A stretch of 64,000 nt of DNA, taken from assembly GCF_035222275.1 (NCBI RefSeq), contig NC_085886.1:3844001-3908000 (forward strand). The letters run 5' to 3'. The position numbers and the translations under genes are program-made. Under the pieces are notes generated by a model. The model had not been told where the DNA came from. It made no database searches and saw only the letters and a program-made list of their open reading frames with translations. The stretch comes from Podospora bellae-mahoneyi. Its lineage: Eukaryota > Ascomycota > Sordariomycetes > Sordariales > Podosporaceae. Below, in pieces: positions 1 through 11,636 of the stretch. Position 1 is the stretch's first letter; every line of letters starts with the position of its first letter.

Positions 1-43
1 ATTCTAGAAGGTAATATCTCTCTTCCATCAGAACACCCTGAAG

Positions 44-1346
44 ATGGACTCATCGGGGTGGGAAAATGCTAAAATGATCCGCCTACGATTATTTTACGCC
101 ACGCTTGAAATCCTGTCGACAGCCGACACAGCTGAAATCAAGAAAGCTTATAAAAGTCTCTGTCTTCGTTATCATCCGGAAAAAAATCTGAGTCCCCAAG
201 CCAGAGCGACCCGAGAGTTCCAAAAGGTACGTCAATGCTGGGGAGCCAACTGCTTGTGGAAAGAGAAAACATTGGATAGCATGCTAATTCTGATACAGCT
301 TCAAAATGCCTATAACGTCCTGATTGATCCAGAGGAGCGTTCGTCATACGATGATAAAGTCCTCCAGACCTACATGCGGTGGCTTGAGTGCAGAATAGAA
401 CGCATCACGTCTTGCCTGGCCTGTGAAACCGACTTCGACACAGTGCAGAAGACAGAGCTTTCGGCTCTTGAAGATCTTCAAACCCACCTTCAACTCGAGT
501 TAGGCAGTGTTATCAAGTTGATCACAAACAGCAAGAGTCCTTCTTCAGGTCGCACCCCAAGCGACATTCGGATATGCAGAGACGGCGGGCTCAACAAAGC
601 TAAGGAACGGTTCCAAATTGCTGCCGCGGCAGCCGCTTCATTGGAAGAAAGCAGGCTAGCTGCCTTCACAAGTCTAAACTCCAGCACGACTCACTGTAAC
701 AATTTGAGATACGAACTCACAGGTGACTCTGAGGCTTGGGAAATGGGTGGGATAAGCATGCAGGCCAGGATCGAATGACCCTTAAAAAGGAGCTTGAGCA
801 GATAAAGACCGAAATCGGGGTCATGTCATTGAAAAGGAAGGAGAGAGATCTTGAGGCTGCATTGTCAGAGCTAACGAGTGTTAGGGAGGAACTGCTACGT
901 TGCCAGGTAGTCAGTGCTGTATATGCTGCGAGGGAAACAGTGATGAAGCAACGGACTATGCAGCTGGAAAGGCAAACTTGAAGCTGGCCAACACAGCTAC
1001 CCTCCTGAATACTGCGAGGGCTCAGCTGATCAGCAAGGACATGACACTCAAGACACTTGGCGCCGAGAACACGAAGCTCAAGAAGGTAGTGTCGGATTAC
1101 AACAACAGTATGGGCATACTTGAGACGAGCTTTCAGAAGGTCAAGGAGACTACCAACAACTTGGCGATTGGAGTGCTGCTTTAGTCGAAGGATTAGCAGG
1201 GAAGACGAGATGCTGGTCCAGCAATCGACCAGCCCAGCGTTGATAAACGGACTCGGACCGCTGCGAGCATTTGTGAGCCGCCGAAAAAGAGGGGAAGAAA
1301 GCGCGTCAACAAGGACTTGGATGAGTTGCTCTCGGAGGATTGGTAG
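44..1346 (+). pseudogene. J-domain / coiled-coil protein, tandem copy A (decayed)
   Basis: The first third encodes a DnaJ-type J domain: helix II with EIKKAYKSL, then the loop as HPE instead of the canonical HPD, then LQNAYNVL and YDDKV. A 72-nt intron with GT-AG ends (about 227-298) splits the J domain after the FQK codons, the same place as in copies B and C downstream. After the J domain an open frame continues to 778, then the likely coding signal moves to other frames (736-981, 900-1184, 1275-1346). These pieces read as Glu/Lys-rich coiled coil and end in a basic KKRGRKRV stretch resembling an AT-hook, then TAG at 1344-1346. J proteins stimulate Hsp70 ATPase through HPD, so HPE would be expected to impair this. 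I call it a decaying host gene; a functional N-terminal product up to 778 is the alternative. Confidence 0.6.
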
Positions 1347-1680
1347 GTAGTAAGGTTGCTCTTAGAGCTTCGATCCTGTGGGCCGGGCCACAGTTGGTTG
1401 GGTTTAGACAGATTTTCTGTTCTCGGGAGTAGTTCTTCCTAGAGTTTGACAATATGAACACTTTTTTCAATTCTGCTTGGGCGCTCGCTCCCCCAGGTCT
1501 ACTGCTAGTAACACCAAGAAACCTGACACAAGCAACAAGGTCTGAGTCTGATGAGGACTGAACCCAAAGATGCATTGTGGATACGTAGATAAGGTCGCTA
1601 GGTACCCAGGTAGGCAGATAGGCACTCACGGAACAGGAGCATTAGTACAATAAATCAAACTATCATCGTAGAATCCTCAA

Positions 1681-2411
1681 CATGCCGCGGCCTGCGGTGC
1701 CTGTAGCCGAGCTGCATTACTACACGACTCTCGAATCATACCATCCGCGACCAAGGCCGAGATCAAAAATCATACAGACAGCTGGCGTTGATTTGGCACC
1801 CGGATAAGCAGCAGTCGCTCTTCGAGCACCAGCCTGGCGAAAAGTTCAAGAAGGTATCACATTGCGTTCTTCATGGATGGTCTTTCTACTTGCACTAATC
1901 AACAATCTCCAGATTCACAATGCATACGAGATTCTATCCGACGACAGGGCGTGGAATCATTGTGATAAGACCATCCAGCCGACTCTGCCACATCGAGAGG
2001 ATAATGAAAAAAGAACGCGACAAGCTTTCGGCCCTAAGCAAGAAGCAGAAAAGCGAATGGAGCAAGTCGAAGGCGACAATCACTAGCTTGAAGGAAGAGC
2101 ACTCCAAGCTCGAGCTGGAGTGCGAGCTGAAGGAGCCCTTGGTTAGCAGAGCAGGCCAAAAGCCATCAGAAGGATTAGATCAAGGCGGGAATCAATTCAA
2201 CATACAACAGCCCAAAAGCCATCCCCGGTTCACTGCAATCAAGCCAAGAATGGAGATTACTGTGCCCACCCGGATCCGTCAATTCACCTGGAGGAAGCAG
2301 TGTCAAGACCATTCTATTGGAACCAGACACAAGAGCTGGCCTACAGCCGCCCAACTGAACCAGCATCTAACGACAAAGAAGCAAGTGACGATGACGACGA
2401 CGTGGAGATAG
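1681..2411 (+). pseudogene. J-domain protein, tandem copy B (frameshifted)
   Basis: An ATG at 1682 begins a PAVPVAEL-YYTTLE sequence that parallels the start of copy C. After about 20 codons the homology continues in another frame as SYRQLALIWHPDKQQS, which keeps a canonical HPD motif. The frame therefore breaks inside helix I/II. A typical intron follows (GTATCA near 1855, CTAAT branch-like site, CAG near 1911), then IHNAYEILSDD in the next exon. Downstream is a Lys/Glu-rich stretch (about 1980-2150) consistent with the start of a coiled coil, then short disconnected frames. No single open frame spans the gene. I call it a pseudogene of the same family as copies A and C. Confidence 0.65.
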
Positions 2412-2979
2412 TGATGTTGAGATGCGTGTACTGCAAGGTACCACACGTCATCTAGGCCTAGCACTCATCATCTTCTTCCCGCGGCAACAGTGTCCTTCAG
2501 CACGGCATGAATCTACCGCCGGATGGAGGATGTCAAGGGCAGGGCCAAAGACCCCATCCCTATTAGATAGTTGATTCTATGTATTCTATTTCACTGGGAA
2601 TTTCCTACTTCTTGTGATCAGTCTTTGCGATCCAACATGATGTCACTGGTCTGTTTGAAAGCCAAGTGGGAGCAAGTGAGGAAGCAACCTCGTCGGCAGG
2701 GCAAATTTCATGGCCTCAAAGCTGGGATGAATTTCAGACTTGCTCCCCACAACTGGGCGGTATGTCCTTGGAAATTCACCTGTTTACTTCAAAATTCGCT
2801 GCCTGAAATTCACCAATACCTTCACTGCGCAACTCATCTGTCGCTGCTTTCTCTGCAACCACCCAAAACGCGACCTAGATCTCAAGCTCCGCCAGTATGT
2901 TTTGTGCGACAACAACACCACCAGGATAATTGTTCCCTCATTGCGATCATCTACAGTTCACAGTGCCATAGCCTGCAAC
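2412..2979. other. spacer between J-domain copies B and C
   Basis: About 570 bases without a convincing gene. An open frame crosses it on + but has no recognisable domain and ends up reading the third J-domain copy in part. I see no terminal repeats or transposon signature that would explain the duplications. Confidence 0.5.
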
Positions 2980-4270
2980 ATGTCCCGAGCCGCAGTTCCC
3001 GTTGTCGACTTGCGTTACTACTCCACCCTAGAGATCAAACTCTCTGCTACCAGAGAGGAGATCAAGAAGTCGTACAGGCGGCTTGCGCTCCTTGGAACCC
3101 GGACGAGCGCCCAGCCGCTGACCTTGATGTGACTGAAAAGTTTCAGAAAGTACCTACCTCATTGCCTTTTTCTCAGTCGACATTATATTTGCCAAGTACT
3201 AACTCACATCTTTCTCAGATCAACGACGCCCATGAGGTCCTTTCTAATGATACCTCGCGAGCCCAATATGATCAATCGGTCCACAGTCGCCTACAGCAAA
3301 TCGAGAGCACAGGCTGAATGGAACCGCCAAGTTGTTCTTATACCAGTGAAGACAGCGAGATCCGACAACGGCCTCTGCGGCGTACTAGAAATCAATTGAG
3401 ATCACACGGAAGGAACTAGAAGCGTTGGAAAGTGAGCGGTCTCAGCTGGTGCTGGAATTCAATCGACTGGTCACCTAGTCAGGTCTTGGTAACTCGACCA
3501 GCTCTTCATCATCGACTGCGGGACCCTCGACTACACCCTTCAAGCGGGACAAAGAAATTTTACGACAAGAAAAAGAGGCGTGAAACAGGCTGCGCGAGAC
3601 ATTAAAAAGGTATTATGAGTTACGGGGAACTGGCTACGAGGGTTGGGGAGAGACGCCATGAGGCTTGGGTGGAGAGGTACGACGCCGAACAAAGAGAAAT
3701 AAAGAGAATGGGCTCGACGAGTTGGGGAGGAGTGGAGACGACAGGGAGGAAGGGAGCCGAAGGAGGAATACTACAGGAGGAGGGCAAGAGAAGAAAAGCA
3801 GAGGAGGGTAGATGAAGATATACGGAGGAGAGCAGAAGAAGAGATGCGGAGGAGGGCAGAAGAAGAGATGCGGGTGAGAATGGAAGAGGAATGGATAAGG
3901 AAAAGAGAGGCGTGGATACAGACAAGAGAGAGGTACTGGGCGGAAGTTGAAATGCGGAGGGCAGAAGAGTGAAGAAGGGCGTGGGTGGAGACACAGGTAG
4001 ACGAGAGGCTTAGACAGGCCGGCATCAACCGCGCCCACCATGTTCATGCTGCCCAATCCCAACCCACGACAAATACAGCATTTTCATCAAAGCCCCGGAA
4101 GATTGTAAGCCAAAGTGATCGGAGGAGCCAATGTTCGGGGGCATTGCTGAGGAAGCCTATGGCAAGTTTGTCCCTAACAAGAGGAAAAGAGGTCGAGGCG
4201 ACCAGGCTGATAGTGACGGGGCGAACGAAGAGGGGAGGAAAAGGGTCCGGACATGAGAGTGAACAAGTGT
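2980..4270 (+). pseudogene. J-domain / coiled-coil protein, tandem copy C (decayed)
   Basis: The ATG at 2980 opens MSRAAVPVVDLRYYSTLE followed by REEIKKSYRRLAL, a clear J-domain start. The frame then shifts; the homologous text continues as WNPDERPAADLDV-EKFQK, where the HPD position reads NPD. An intron (GTACCT near 3150, branch-like ACTAAC, CAG near 3219) interrupts after FQK, as in copies A and B, and INDAHEVLSND follows. Beyond 3318 the sequence is Arg/Glu-rich coiled coil with repeated RRRAEEEM units (about 3820-3900) interrupted by in-frame stops. The last part, in another frame, encodes a basic NKRKRGRGD stretch near 4170, similar in kind to the basic tail of copy A. The loss of HPD, frame changes and stops support a pseudogene. 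Confidence 0.65.
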
Positions 4271-5329
4271 AGTCCGGAGATATAGTAACTATAAGGGAAA
4301 GATATTGAAGGAGAGGGTCACTGGGAAGAAGAGGCACACTGGTCATGTTATAGAACGGTGGACCAAGAAACTAGGGAGATAATGCTACTTTGTCTTGAAC
4401 AAGGTACATGCATTCTGGAGAGGACCGGAAATATTTGGGTTGAGTTTTGATTTTTGTTCAAGTAGAATTGTAGAAACCACCTCATGTTTAGAAGTGTAAA
4501 AAATGGACTTTTAATCAAGCCAGTACTCACAGTTTCAGGATTCCGATCGTAGGTAATGTCGGTGTTTCTATTGCAAAATTCGAATACGTTAAAATGTGCA
4601 GAATGTGGGATAGACTCTGCCATGAAGTAGTAGTTTAATCGAAAATACTGAGAGGTTGCAAAGATCAGGTTTGTCTGGAATGTTTGTTTGGCAACATGAA
4701 CAAGACATTGATGGAATTCCGGGCCAATGGGGAGGCAGAATACCTTAAAGAGGCTATTTTGGCGAAACAATTCCGTGTTGCATAAGTGGGGCGCTCGGAC
4801 CCATCGCTGTGCCGTAACGTCAGCTGGAAGATGGAGCGAGACGGGAGGCTGGGCGACGGCAGCCCTCCTATTTTTCCCTGGCAACGCAATCCCGTCCCTT
4901 CTGCTTGCCGGCCTCAACATCGCGCGCATCCAACGGCGGAGCAACCATAGCATAGGGCTAGCACCACCATGTCCAGACATTGACGACCCATTACCAGCCT
5001 CGCACCACATTCGTTGAACCCATCCCACCTTCGTTCAGTTTTTCAGTCGTTTGTATTCGATTCAGCCTTTTCGCCATCCGCCATCGCCATCCATAACCAT
5101 CTCCACCCAGTCTTCAACATCCTTCGTCGCAACAGAGTTACCTTAACCATCACATTCCGACCGTCGCCCATCGCAACCATTCCCAACCCCTCCATCCCCA
5201 CCCTCCGCCTTGAAATCCTCGAATATCCACAGATTGAACACGCTCCTCTCCTTCTTCTGAATCGTCCCCTCCAACCTTTATCGAATCTCCCTCCGTTGAG
5301 GCCCTCACCGGCCCCCTCCATCACCCGGG
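4271..5329. other. intergenic region and CHS7 leader
   Basis: No convincing coding region. The first part (about 4340-4680) is AT-richer than its surroundings. From about 5000 to 5329 the + strand is pyrimidine-rich with many CATC/CACC runs, typical of a fungal 5' UTR or promoter, and leads directly to the CHS7 start codon. Confidence 0.5.
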
Positions 5330-6443
5330 ATGACTTTCGGGGACTTCACCAGCATCTGCCGCATGGCACCGCTGCCACTATGCTCCTCAGTCGGCCCAAT
5401 AACCTCCATCGCAAGCGGCGTGGGCATCGAACCTGACTGTTTCTCACGGAATATTGAGCTGGCAAATACCATCATTTTCCAAGGCGCCGCCAGTGCCATG
5501 CACATTGTTGCCTTGATCATGACTGTAACCATGATCCTGCACGTTCGGGGAAAATTCACGGCAGTTGGTATGTGAATTTCTCATGGTTTGGGTCCGAATT
5601 CTGGAGTTCAAAGACTGGGCAACTGACAGGTTTTGCAAACCAACAGGTCGGAAAGAAATTACGAGCTTCTTCTACCTCTACATGCTCCTCACCTTCCTCT
5701 CCCTCTGCATTGACGCGGGTGTGATACCCCCAGGATCGGCACCGTACCCCTACTTCGTCGCTGTTCAGGCCGGTCTCACGTCCGCTTTGGTGACATGTCT
5801 CTTGATCAATGGCTTCGTCGGATTTCAATTATACGAGGATGGGACACCGCTCTCGCTCTGGATGATGCGCCTCTGCTCTGCCGCTGCCTTTGTCATCTCG
5901 TTCCTGGTGGCGCTCGCAACTTTCATGACGTGGGCTGGTCTTGGTCCCACCAACACTATCGGCTTGTTTGTGGTGCTCTACCTTCTCAACGCCATCCAAC
6001 TCTTCGTCTACGTGGTTCTGCAAATCATTCTCGTCACTCGGACGCTTCAGGACCGGTGGCCTCTGGGCGATATCGCGTTTGGCGTCTTCTTCTTCGTCAT
6101 TGGCCAGGTCATTCTCTATGCCTTCAGCAGGCCGATTTGCAATTCTGTCAGTCACTATATGGATGGACTGTTCTTTGCGACAACGTGCAATCTTTTGGCC
6201 GTCATGATGGTGTACAAGTATTGGGATTCCATCACTAAGGAAGACCTGGAGTTCTCGGTGGGCACGAGAATGAACAACTGGGAGGTCAAGGAGTTGATGG
6301 GACCCTCGCCCGAAGACGACCTGCAGCAACGTCGGGCCACACAAATTTTCCACGACGATCCATATGGCCAGTCGAGTGCCTATGATTCTCATCCGAACCA
6401 GCACTATTCGTCTAGTCCGAACAGGCTCTCCCGGTACCAATAA
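5330..6443 (+). CDS. CHS7: chitin synthase export chaperone Chs7
   Basis: Two exons, 5330-5567 and 5647-6443, give 344 residues. The intron is GTATGT...CAG with phase 1 and restores GKFTAVGRKEITSFF, a sequence typical of Chs7. The protein starts with a Cys-containing luminal-type segment (ICRMAPLPLCSS) and has about seven hydrophobic helices, for example around VALIMTVTMIL, FVAVQAGLTSALVTCLL, LFVVLYLLNAIQLFVYVVL and IAFGVFFFVIGQVILYAF. The tail after about residue 285 is hydrophilic and ends SPNRLSRYQ. Family knowledge: Chs7 resides in the endoplasmic reticulum and is needed for folding and exit of chitin synthase III (yeast Chs3), thereby affecting cell-wall chitin. Length and topology match the family. 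The start is the first ATG after a pyrimidine-rich leader. No defect is seen. Confidence 0.95.
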
Positions 6444-7764
6444 AGGTAGATGCCTTGGGCGCAGGGAGGTGGGGGTGTTTCTTGTCCTACAAAGGTCTCT
6501 AGCGAATGTTGAAGCATGGGGGAATAATCCCCATAGCACTGAAGATCAACAGTCTGGGTTTAGGGACGTTGGTTGGTTGGTTGGTCTTTGTGTTTGCTCC
6601 TTGTCAAAAATGAAGTCTCGAATGCAATGTCCCCTTTTCTTTTGTTTTTGTATTTGCTGCAAAGAGTTGCCTTGGCATCAGCGTGTTGGCTTTTTTTGTG
6701 AAGGTTCTTTTCCAGTCTTGGGGCGTTACTATACAGCGGGACATGATATTTCTTGAGCATGGATGAGGGGAAGGCGACTTACACTAATAGCTACGTGGTT
6801 GTGTTGGCAGAGCATCATTTGTTCCTACATAGCTTGTTCTCTGTATATGCATCAAACTTACCTACCTGCCTACCTTAATTATCAGGAGTTTGACCACGAC
6901 TTATGTATGAAATTGGACCATGTCATGTCAGACGAGAAAGAGTTGGAAGGCCAGCTTGATCGGGGGCACGTGCGCCCGCCTTGATCCCTCCATGGATGCC
7001 CCCGATACCCCGGCAGTCGCGCTTAACAACAGTTGTCAGGTCAGACTCTCCAGTGACAGACTCTCCAGTGGCAGACTCTCCAGTGACTGCCAATCCCTAA
7101 TAATCATCTAGGACATCTCTCTCCGCACGAGACAGATTGCCACGGCAGTCAAGGCAAACAGCCCAGACGCGCCAAAACGCCCCCTAGGTCCAGGCCCCGA
7201 TCAAGGTCCCGACCACATTGAGCGGACATTATTAGGTTTTCGAGCCACAACCTAGCACCTAGGTCGGTAGCAGCTTCTGCTTTAATTGGGGGCGCCGCAA
7301 CCAAGCAAGAAGCAAGCAACCTAATCGGACTTGGCTTTTTCGCAAAGCTTCAATCTCATCTCAGTCACTCAACACTCATATTCGCAATCAACTTTGAACT
7401 TACCTAGTTCCAATCCGCCACCTGTCACCACCGTCAATTTCCCATCGTCGCCGTCATCGCCATCGACTGTCGGCACCATCGTCATACTACTCGCAGCCAC
7501 AGCACCTGGTATCGTGTTTCTGCGCGCTGAGAGCTGGATCCCTATATTCTGCAAGTGAGTTTACCCGCGCTCGGGATGAACCCAACTTCGTCTCAAATGC
7601 GAAATGCAGCCTGCTAACAACGCCCTAGCTCCAAGGCTTGTCTATGTCCATGATGCCAGCGACTGAACAACAAGTTTGATGGGACTCCGCTGAAAAGCTT
7701 CACTCGGTCGCCATATTTCTGAACGACCCGTGCACCTCAAGTCCACCTCAGCAAAACAGTAACC
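6444..7764. other. CHS7 3' region and leader of the DUF3716 gene
   Basis: No protein-coding signal. It holds a threefold 15-bp tandem repeat at 7042-7086. A likely 5' UTR intron lies at 7555-7628: GTGAGT donor, CTAAC branch-like site at about 7614, and TAG acceptor. This suggests that transcription of the downstream gene starts near 7330-7500. Confidence 0.5.
7042..7086 (+). repeat. threefold 15-bp tandem repeat
   Basis: Three adjacent copies of a 15-base unit beginning CAGACTCTCCAGTG; the copies differ only at the last base (A, G, A). It lies in the intergenic region between CHS7 and the DUF3716 gene, upstream of the likely transcript start. Confidence 0.9.
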
Positions 7765-10700
7765 ATGTCCGCCGCTGCCCACCCTAACGGCCATGGCAAC
7801 GCACATCTTCCTCTGGCCAGCCAGGCCACTGCACTCGCTCCTGCTTACCAAAGCATGTCTGAAGAGATTTATCAAGAGGTCTGCAGGAGCATGATGGCCT
7901 CATTAGACCGTGTCCGCCAAGAGGACATGCGCAACTTCCGAGATCTCCATGCCGCCCACAAAGCTGCCCTTGAACAGGAACAGATGGACTACACCCAACA
8001 GTTCTTCCAGCTTCAGAAAGAAATGACGGCCCTCACCAAAGAAGGAGCGGCCGCCGATGCCGACATCTCGAAGCTAGAGGAACTTCTTTTGCAAGCCCGG
8101 AATAAGAGGCAAGAGGTGGCGAGCAAGATCTCATTCACCCAGAAAAAGGTTACCGATGTCCAGTCCTTGCAACACCGCAAACACGCTGAGCTTCAGGCAC
8201 TCGCCAAGAAGCACGAGCAGGATCTAAAAGATAAGGAGATGAGGTGGCAGCAGATTCACCAAGACCGGCTGACTCTACTAGAAAGCAAAAAACCTTCCTC
8301 CCTTCGACAAGCCCAAGATCAAAATTTGACAGGGCTAGACCAGGCCATGGCTGATGATGCCGCGACTGCCTCATCGCCCATGCAAAGTTTGAGGGCACCA
8401 CAGCTCGCCCCTGGGGTTTCACATCAATCCACGGGATCAGGGGGCATGTTCATGGGCGGGCCTGTTCAGCCTCCATCTCTCAAAGCGCCCACAGATAATG
8501 GTCCTCTTGAGCCACCGGGTCTCTCAGTCTCTAAAAGGATAGGCGCTCAAGTGTTAGAGGCGCCAACACTTCCAAGGAACCACGACGCCGAGGAGCAGCG
8601 TCTCGAAGGCGCTTCCCGCCCTGCGGCAAGTCAAAAAACCCAAATCCTTCAGGCACCAACAGGCTACCAGGCGCCATTTACTCAACCTCAACATTTTCCA
8701 CCGCCAAACCCGAACGCTTCTTCGGGTGCGCTCGTCTCCGTCTCCCCAACTGTTGTCCCGAGCGTTGAGACCCCCGATCAACAGACAGAGCCAACTGTGT
8801 CCGAGATGCAGAATGTAACAAGTACAGAATCACTTAATGTACGAGTACCGGAAGAGCAAGCCACACCAGTCACCGTTGCTGCCCTCAACGGAGCAACCGA
8901 TATTCCGACCCTTTTGCAAACCTCCGAAGAGGGTCCCGAGGCAGACGTCTCATCCAAAGAGGGGACAGAGGGCAAAGCTGTCGATCTGGGAGTACCTGCC
9001 CCGGCGGAGGTTTTCTCCGCACATACGGAAGGCTGGGACGTCGAAATGAGAGATGCTGCCCCCCCTCAGGCTGCCACCGAGACGACTACAGTTCTAGGCC
9101 AAGAGAATGCCGGACCTACCATCTTCAAATCTCCCGATCAAGTGGAGACTCGAGAGGCAGCATCTCAAAGAGCAGACGTGGAAATGTCAGGCATTCAGAT
9201 CACAGCGAAGCAGTCCGAGGTGTCACCGCCTACACAGATAATGGATGCTACGGCCTCCAAACTTGGTACTGACTCGGCGAATGTCGATAATGGGTCTCCG
9301 GCTCTAGCAGATACTGCTGATTCGCCCCTTTCTGATCTTAGTTCGATCCCATCACCGCCATCCGACACATTTACACACGAAGGTAGCCCACCTAGACAGC
9401 CGCCTAGTGTGTCGGATGACAAGCTGTGCGTTTATGATGAGGACGGCAGACTGGTGGGACAAGTACGTCGTCTGACCCACACCACCTCTTCCAACATCGA
9501 AAAGATAGCGGCATTTCCGCTCAAGCGCCATGTTCAAATTCGTTCCGGCCGCAAGTTTACCTCGGAGGATTTGGATAGGGTATACCACGTCAGTGATGTT
9601 AAAGGGACAAAATGGACGAGTTGTTATATCCAAGCCACTGGGAATATTCAAAGTCAACCCTGCAATACCTGCGCGAAGCACAATGGACCGTATGAAGAGT
9701 GCATCATTTTGGATGCTGACGATAGCTTTCCAAAATGTGGCAACTGCGAGTGGAATCGGCAAGCCTGCGTGGGTGCCTCTTTGCGGCCCAAAACAGCGTC
9801 GGCCCCAGGCCCTGCTCCGGACCTGATTGCGGCTGCGGCTTCGGCTCCGGCTTCAGCTCTAGAACCAACACCGGCAACAATATCAACTGCCATCAGCAAA
9901 CCCTCCTTCGGTTCCAGTTTCACCGCTATAAACAGCCCATCAGGGGACCAGCAAGACAGCGCTTCTGCCAAGGATACAGCCGATGCCGCCCAAAATCAAG
10001 CCGCGCCTCCCGTCAAGAAGGCCGGCCGAAAATCATTGCCCACCTCACGTGTACAGTTGCCCTCTCATCCAGGTACCCCACATGCAGGCTCGCCTGAACC
10101 GGCTGAACCAAGTCGTGCGTCCCTTCCAGAGATCACCAAGGAAAACCTTTGTCTGAAAGATGACGGCGTGGTGTACACGGAGCCTCCGTTTATGGCTGGT
10201 GTGCCACTGGCCAAAATATCTCCCGATCATCCGTATTGGGAGCAAGACTGGGATTCGGATATTGCCTCTCACGTTCGAAAGGAGCTTGAAAAGTGGACCA
10301 CCAAATTTCAGGAGATGGACAGTCAGGGAATCAAGGACCACCGGAAATATGAAGCTCAGCGACAGATCAATAGGGGCCAACTGACACTCAAGTTTCTAGA
10401 GGAGGGCGAACTACATCCCTACCAGCTTGTTGGAAAGGCGTGGATGGACACCAAAAAGATTATCAAGTACAACACTCTATACCGCCTGGCGAGCACTTTG
10501 ATGGAGGACCTCCCCAAAATGGACCTTGGCATGACACCGGCTGAATGGATGCGTCACAGGCTTTACGAGATTTATCGGGAGCAGGGCCCCCATTTCAACT
10601 TGGCTTCGACAGTAGCTAGTTTCTACCACGACCCCAAGCACGCCCAGGTCCGGGCCAAGAATGGAATTGTCAGTGTTGGTCGCCCGCACAAGTCAGCAAC

Positions 10701-11636
10701 CAAGCCTAAAACTCAGACTCCTGGGCAGGAGGACAACGGTTCGAAACTTACGCCAAGGGCGTTGAAGCGGAAGGAACCACACGCAACGCCCAAGGCAGCG
10801 CCAATCCCGCCCAAACAGGAGGATGCAGAACCTGAACCTGAACCGCAGCAACTTCAGCCGCAGCAGCCGGAGCCTCGCCCACGTTCATCCCCTCGAAAGC
10901 CAGCAGGACTTGATCACAAACCAAGGCCACGTTCGCGATCTGGGAACCCCCCTTCTGCTCCTATAGCCGACTCGGACGACGAGGGCATGCCTCTGATCCG
11001 GGCAGCCAATGCCACCCCCCCGCCGCCGCAGGCAAAGAAAAAGATCCGCGTTACGTCCACTGTAGATCCAAGCAACACGCCGGACCTCTACTACCACGGA
11101 TTCACCGATGTAGACTCTTGTTCCGATGACCGGCTCGAGCAGATTGACTGGCGGGTGAATCAAATCAAGACGGCCGAGGTATCGACGAATCCGGGGGTGA
11201 CTCAATACTGGCACTGGGTGGACGACGCGCACCCCGGCTACTGCGAACACCAAGTGCTCAAACAGCTCCGCCCCCCCAAGTGGGCCGTGTTCAAGGAGCC
11301 GTACAACTTCCATCTCCGGACTGTGGACTGCGAGGAGATTGTCTACGGCCCAGGCAGCCACAGGGTGATCATTCGGCGCAAGGCGCATCTGCAACCCAAA
11401 AAGGGAGACATGCTCGCCGAGTTCAAGCGTGATCGGACAAAGAAGAGATTTTTGGAGTTTATGCACCAGAGGGGGGTGAGGATCGTGAGGAGTAATAAGT
11501 GAGTGCGCTGGTGTTTCTTTTATCTTTGACGCATAACCAATACTGACAGGTTTTGGGTAGGGAATATGTCGACGGTGCGTGGGAGAACTTGAAGCCAGCC
11601 TTTGACATGCCCGGCCAAGACCGCGATTCGGACTAG
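7765..11636 (+). CDS. large DUF3716-type cysteine-cluster protein
   Basis: Exon 1 is 7765-11498 and exon 2 is 11561-11636. The GTGAGT donor overlaps the apparent stop; using the acceptor at 11560 continues the frame as EYVDGAWENLKPAFDM to TAG, giving 1269 residues. Residues about 45-165 form a charged coiled coil. Residues about 200-560 are Pro/Ser/Thr/Glu-rich and low in complexity. A six-cysteine cluster (C633, C636, C646, C658, C661, C668) with CNTC and CGNC matches the fungal DUF3716 pattern. A second disordered region rich in Pro, Gln and Arg follows (about 970-1080), and the C-terminus is a compact basic domain (YWHWVDDAHPGYCEHQVL onward). Function is not known to me; nuclear or chromatin location is a guess from the basic, zinc-finger-like composition. 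A candidate 5' UTR intron precedes it. Confidence 0.85.

Noticed and set aside
1306-1629. 107-codon minus-strand frame near the J-domain copies
   Set aside because: No domain signal and it overlaps the basic tail of copy A on the other strand.
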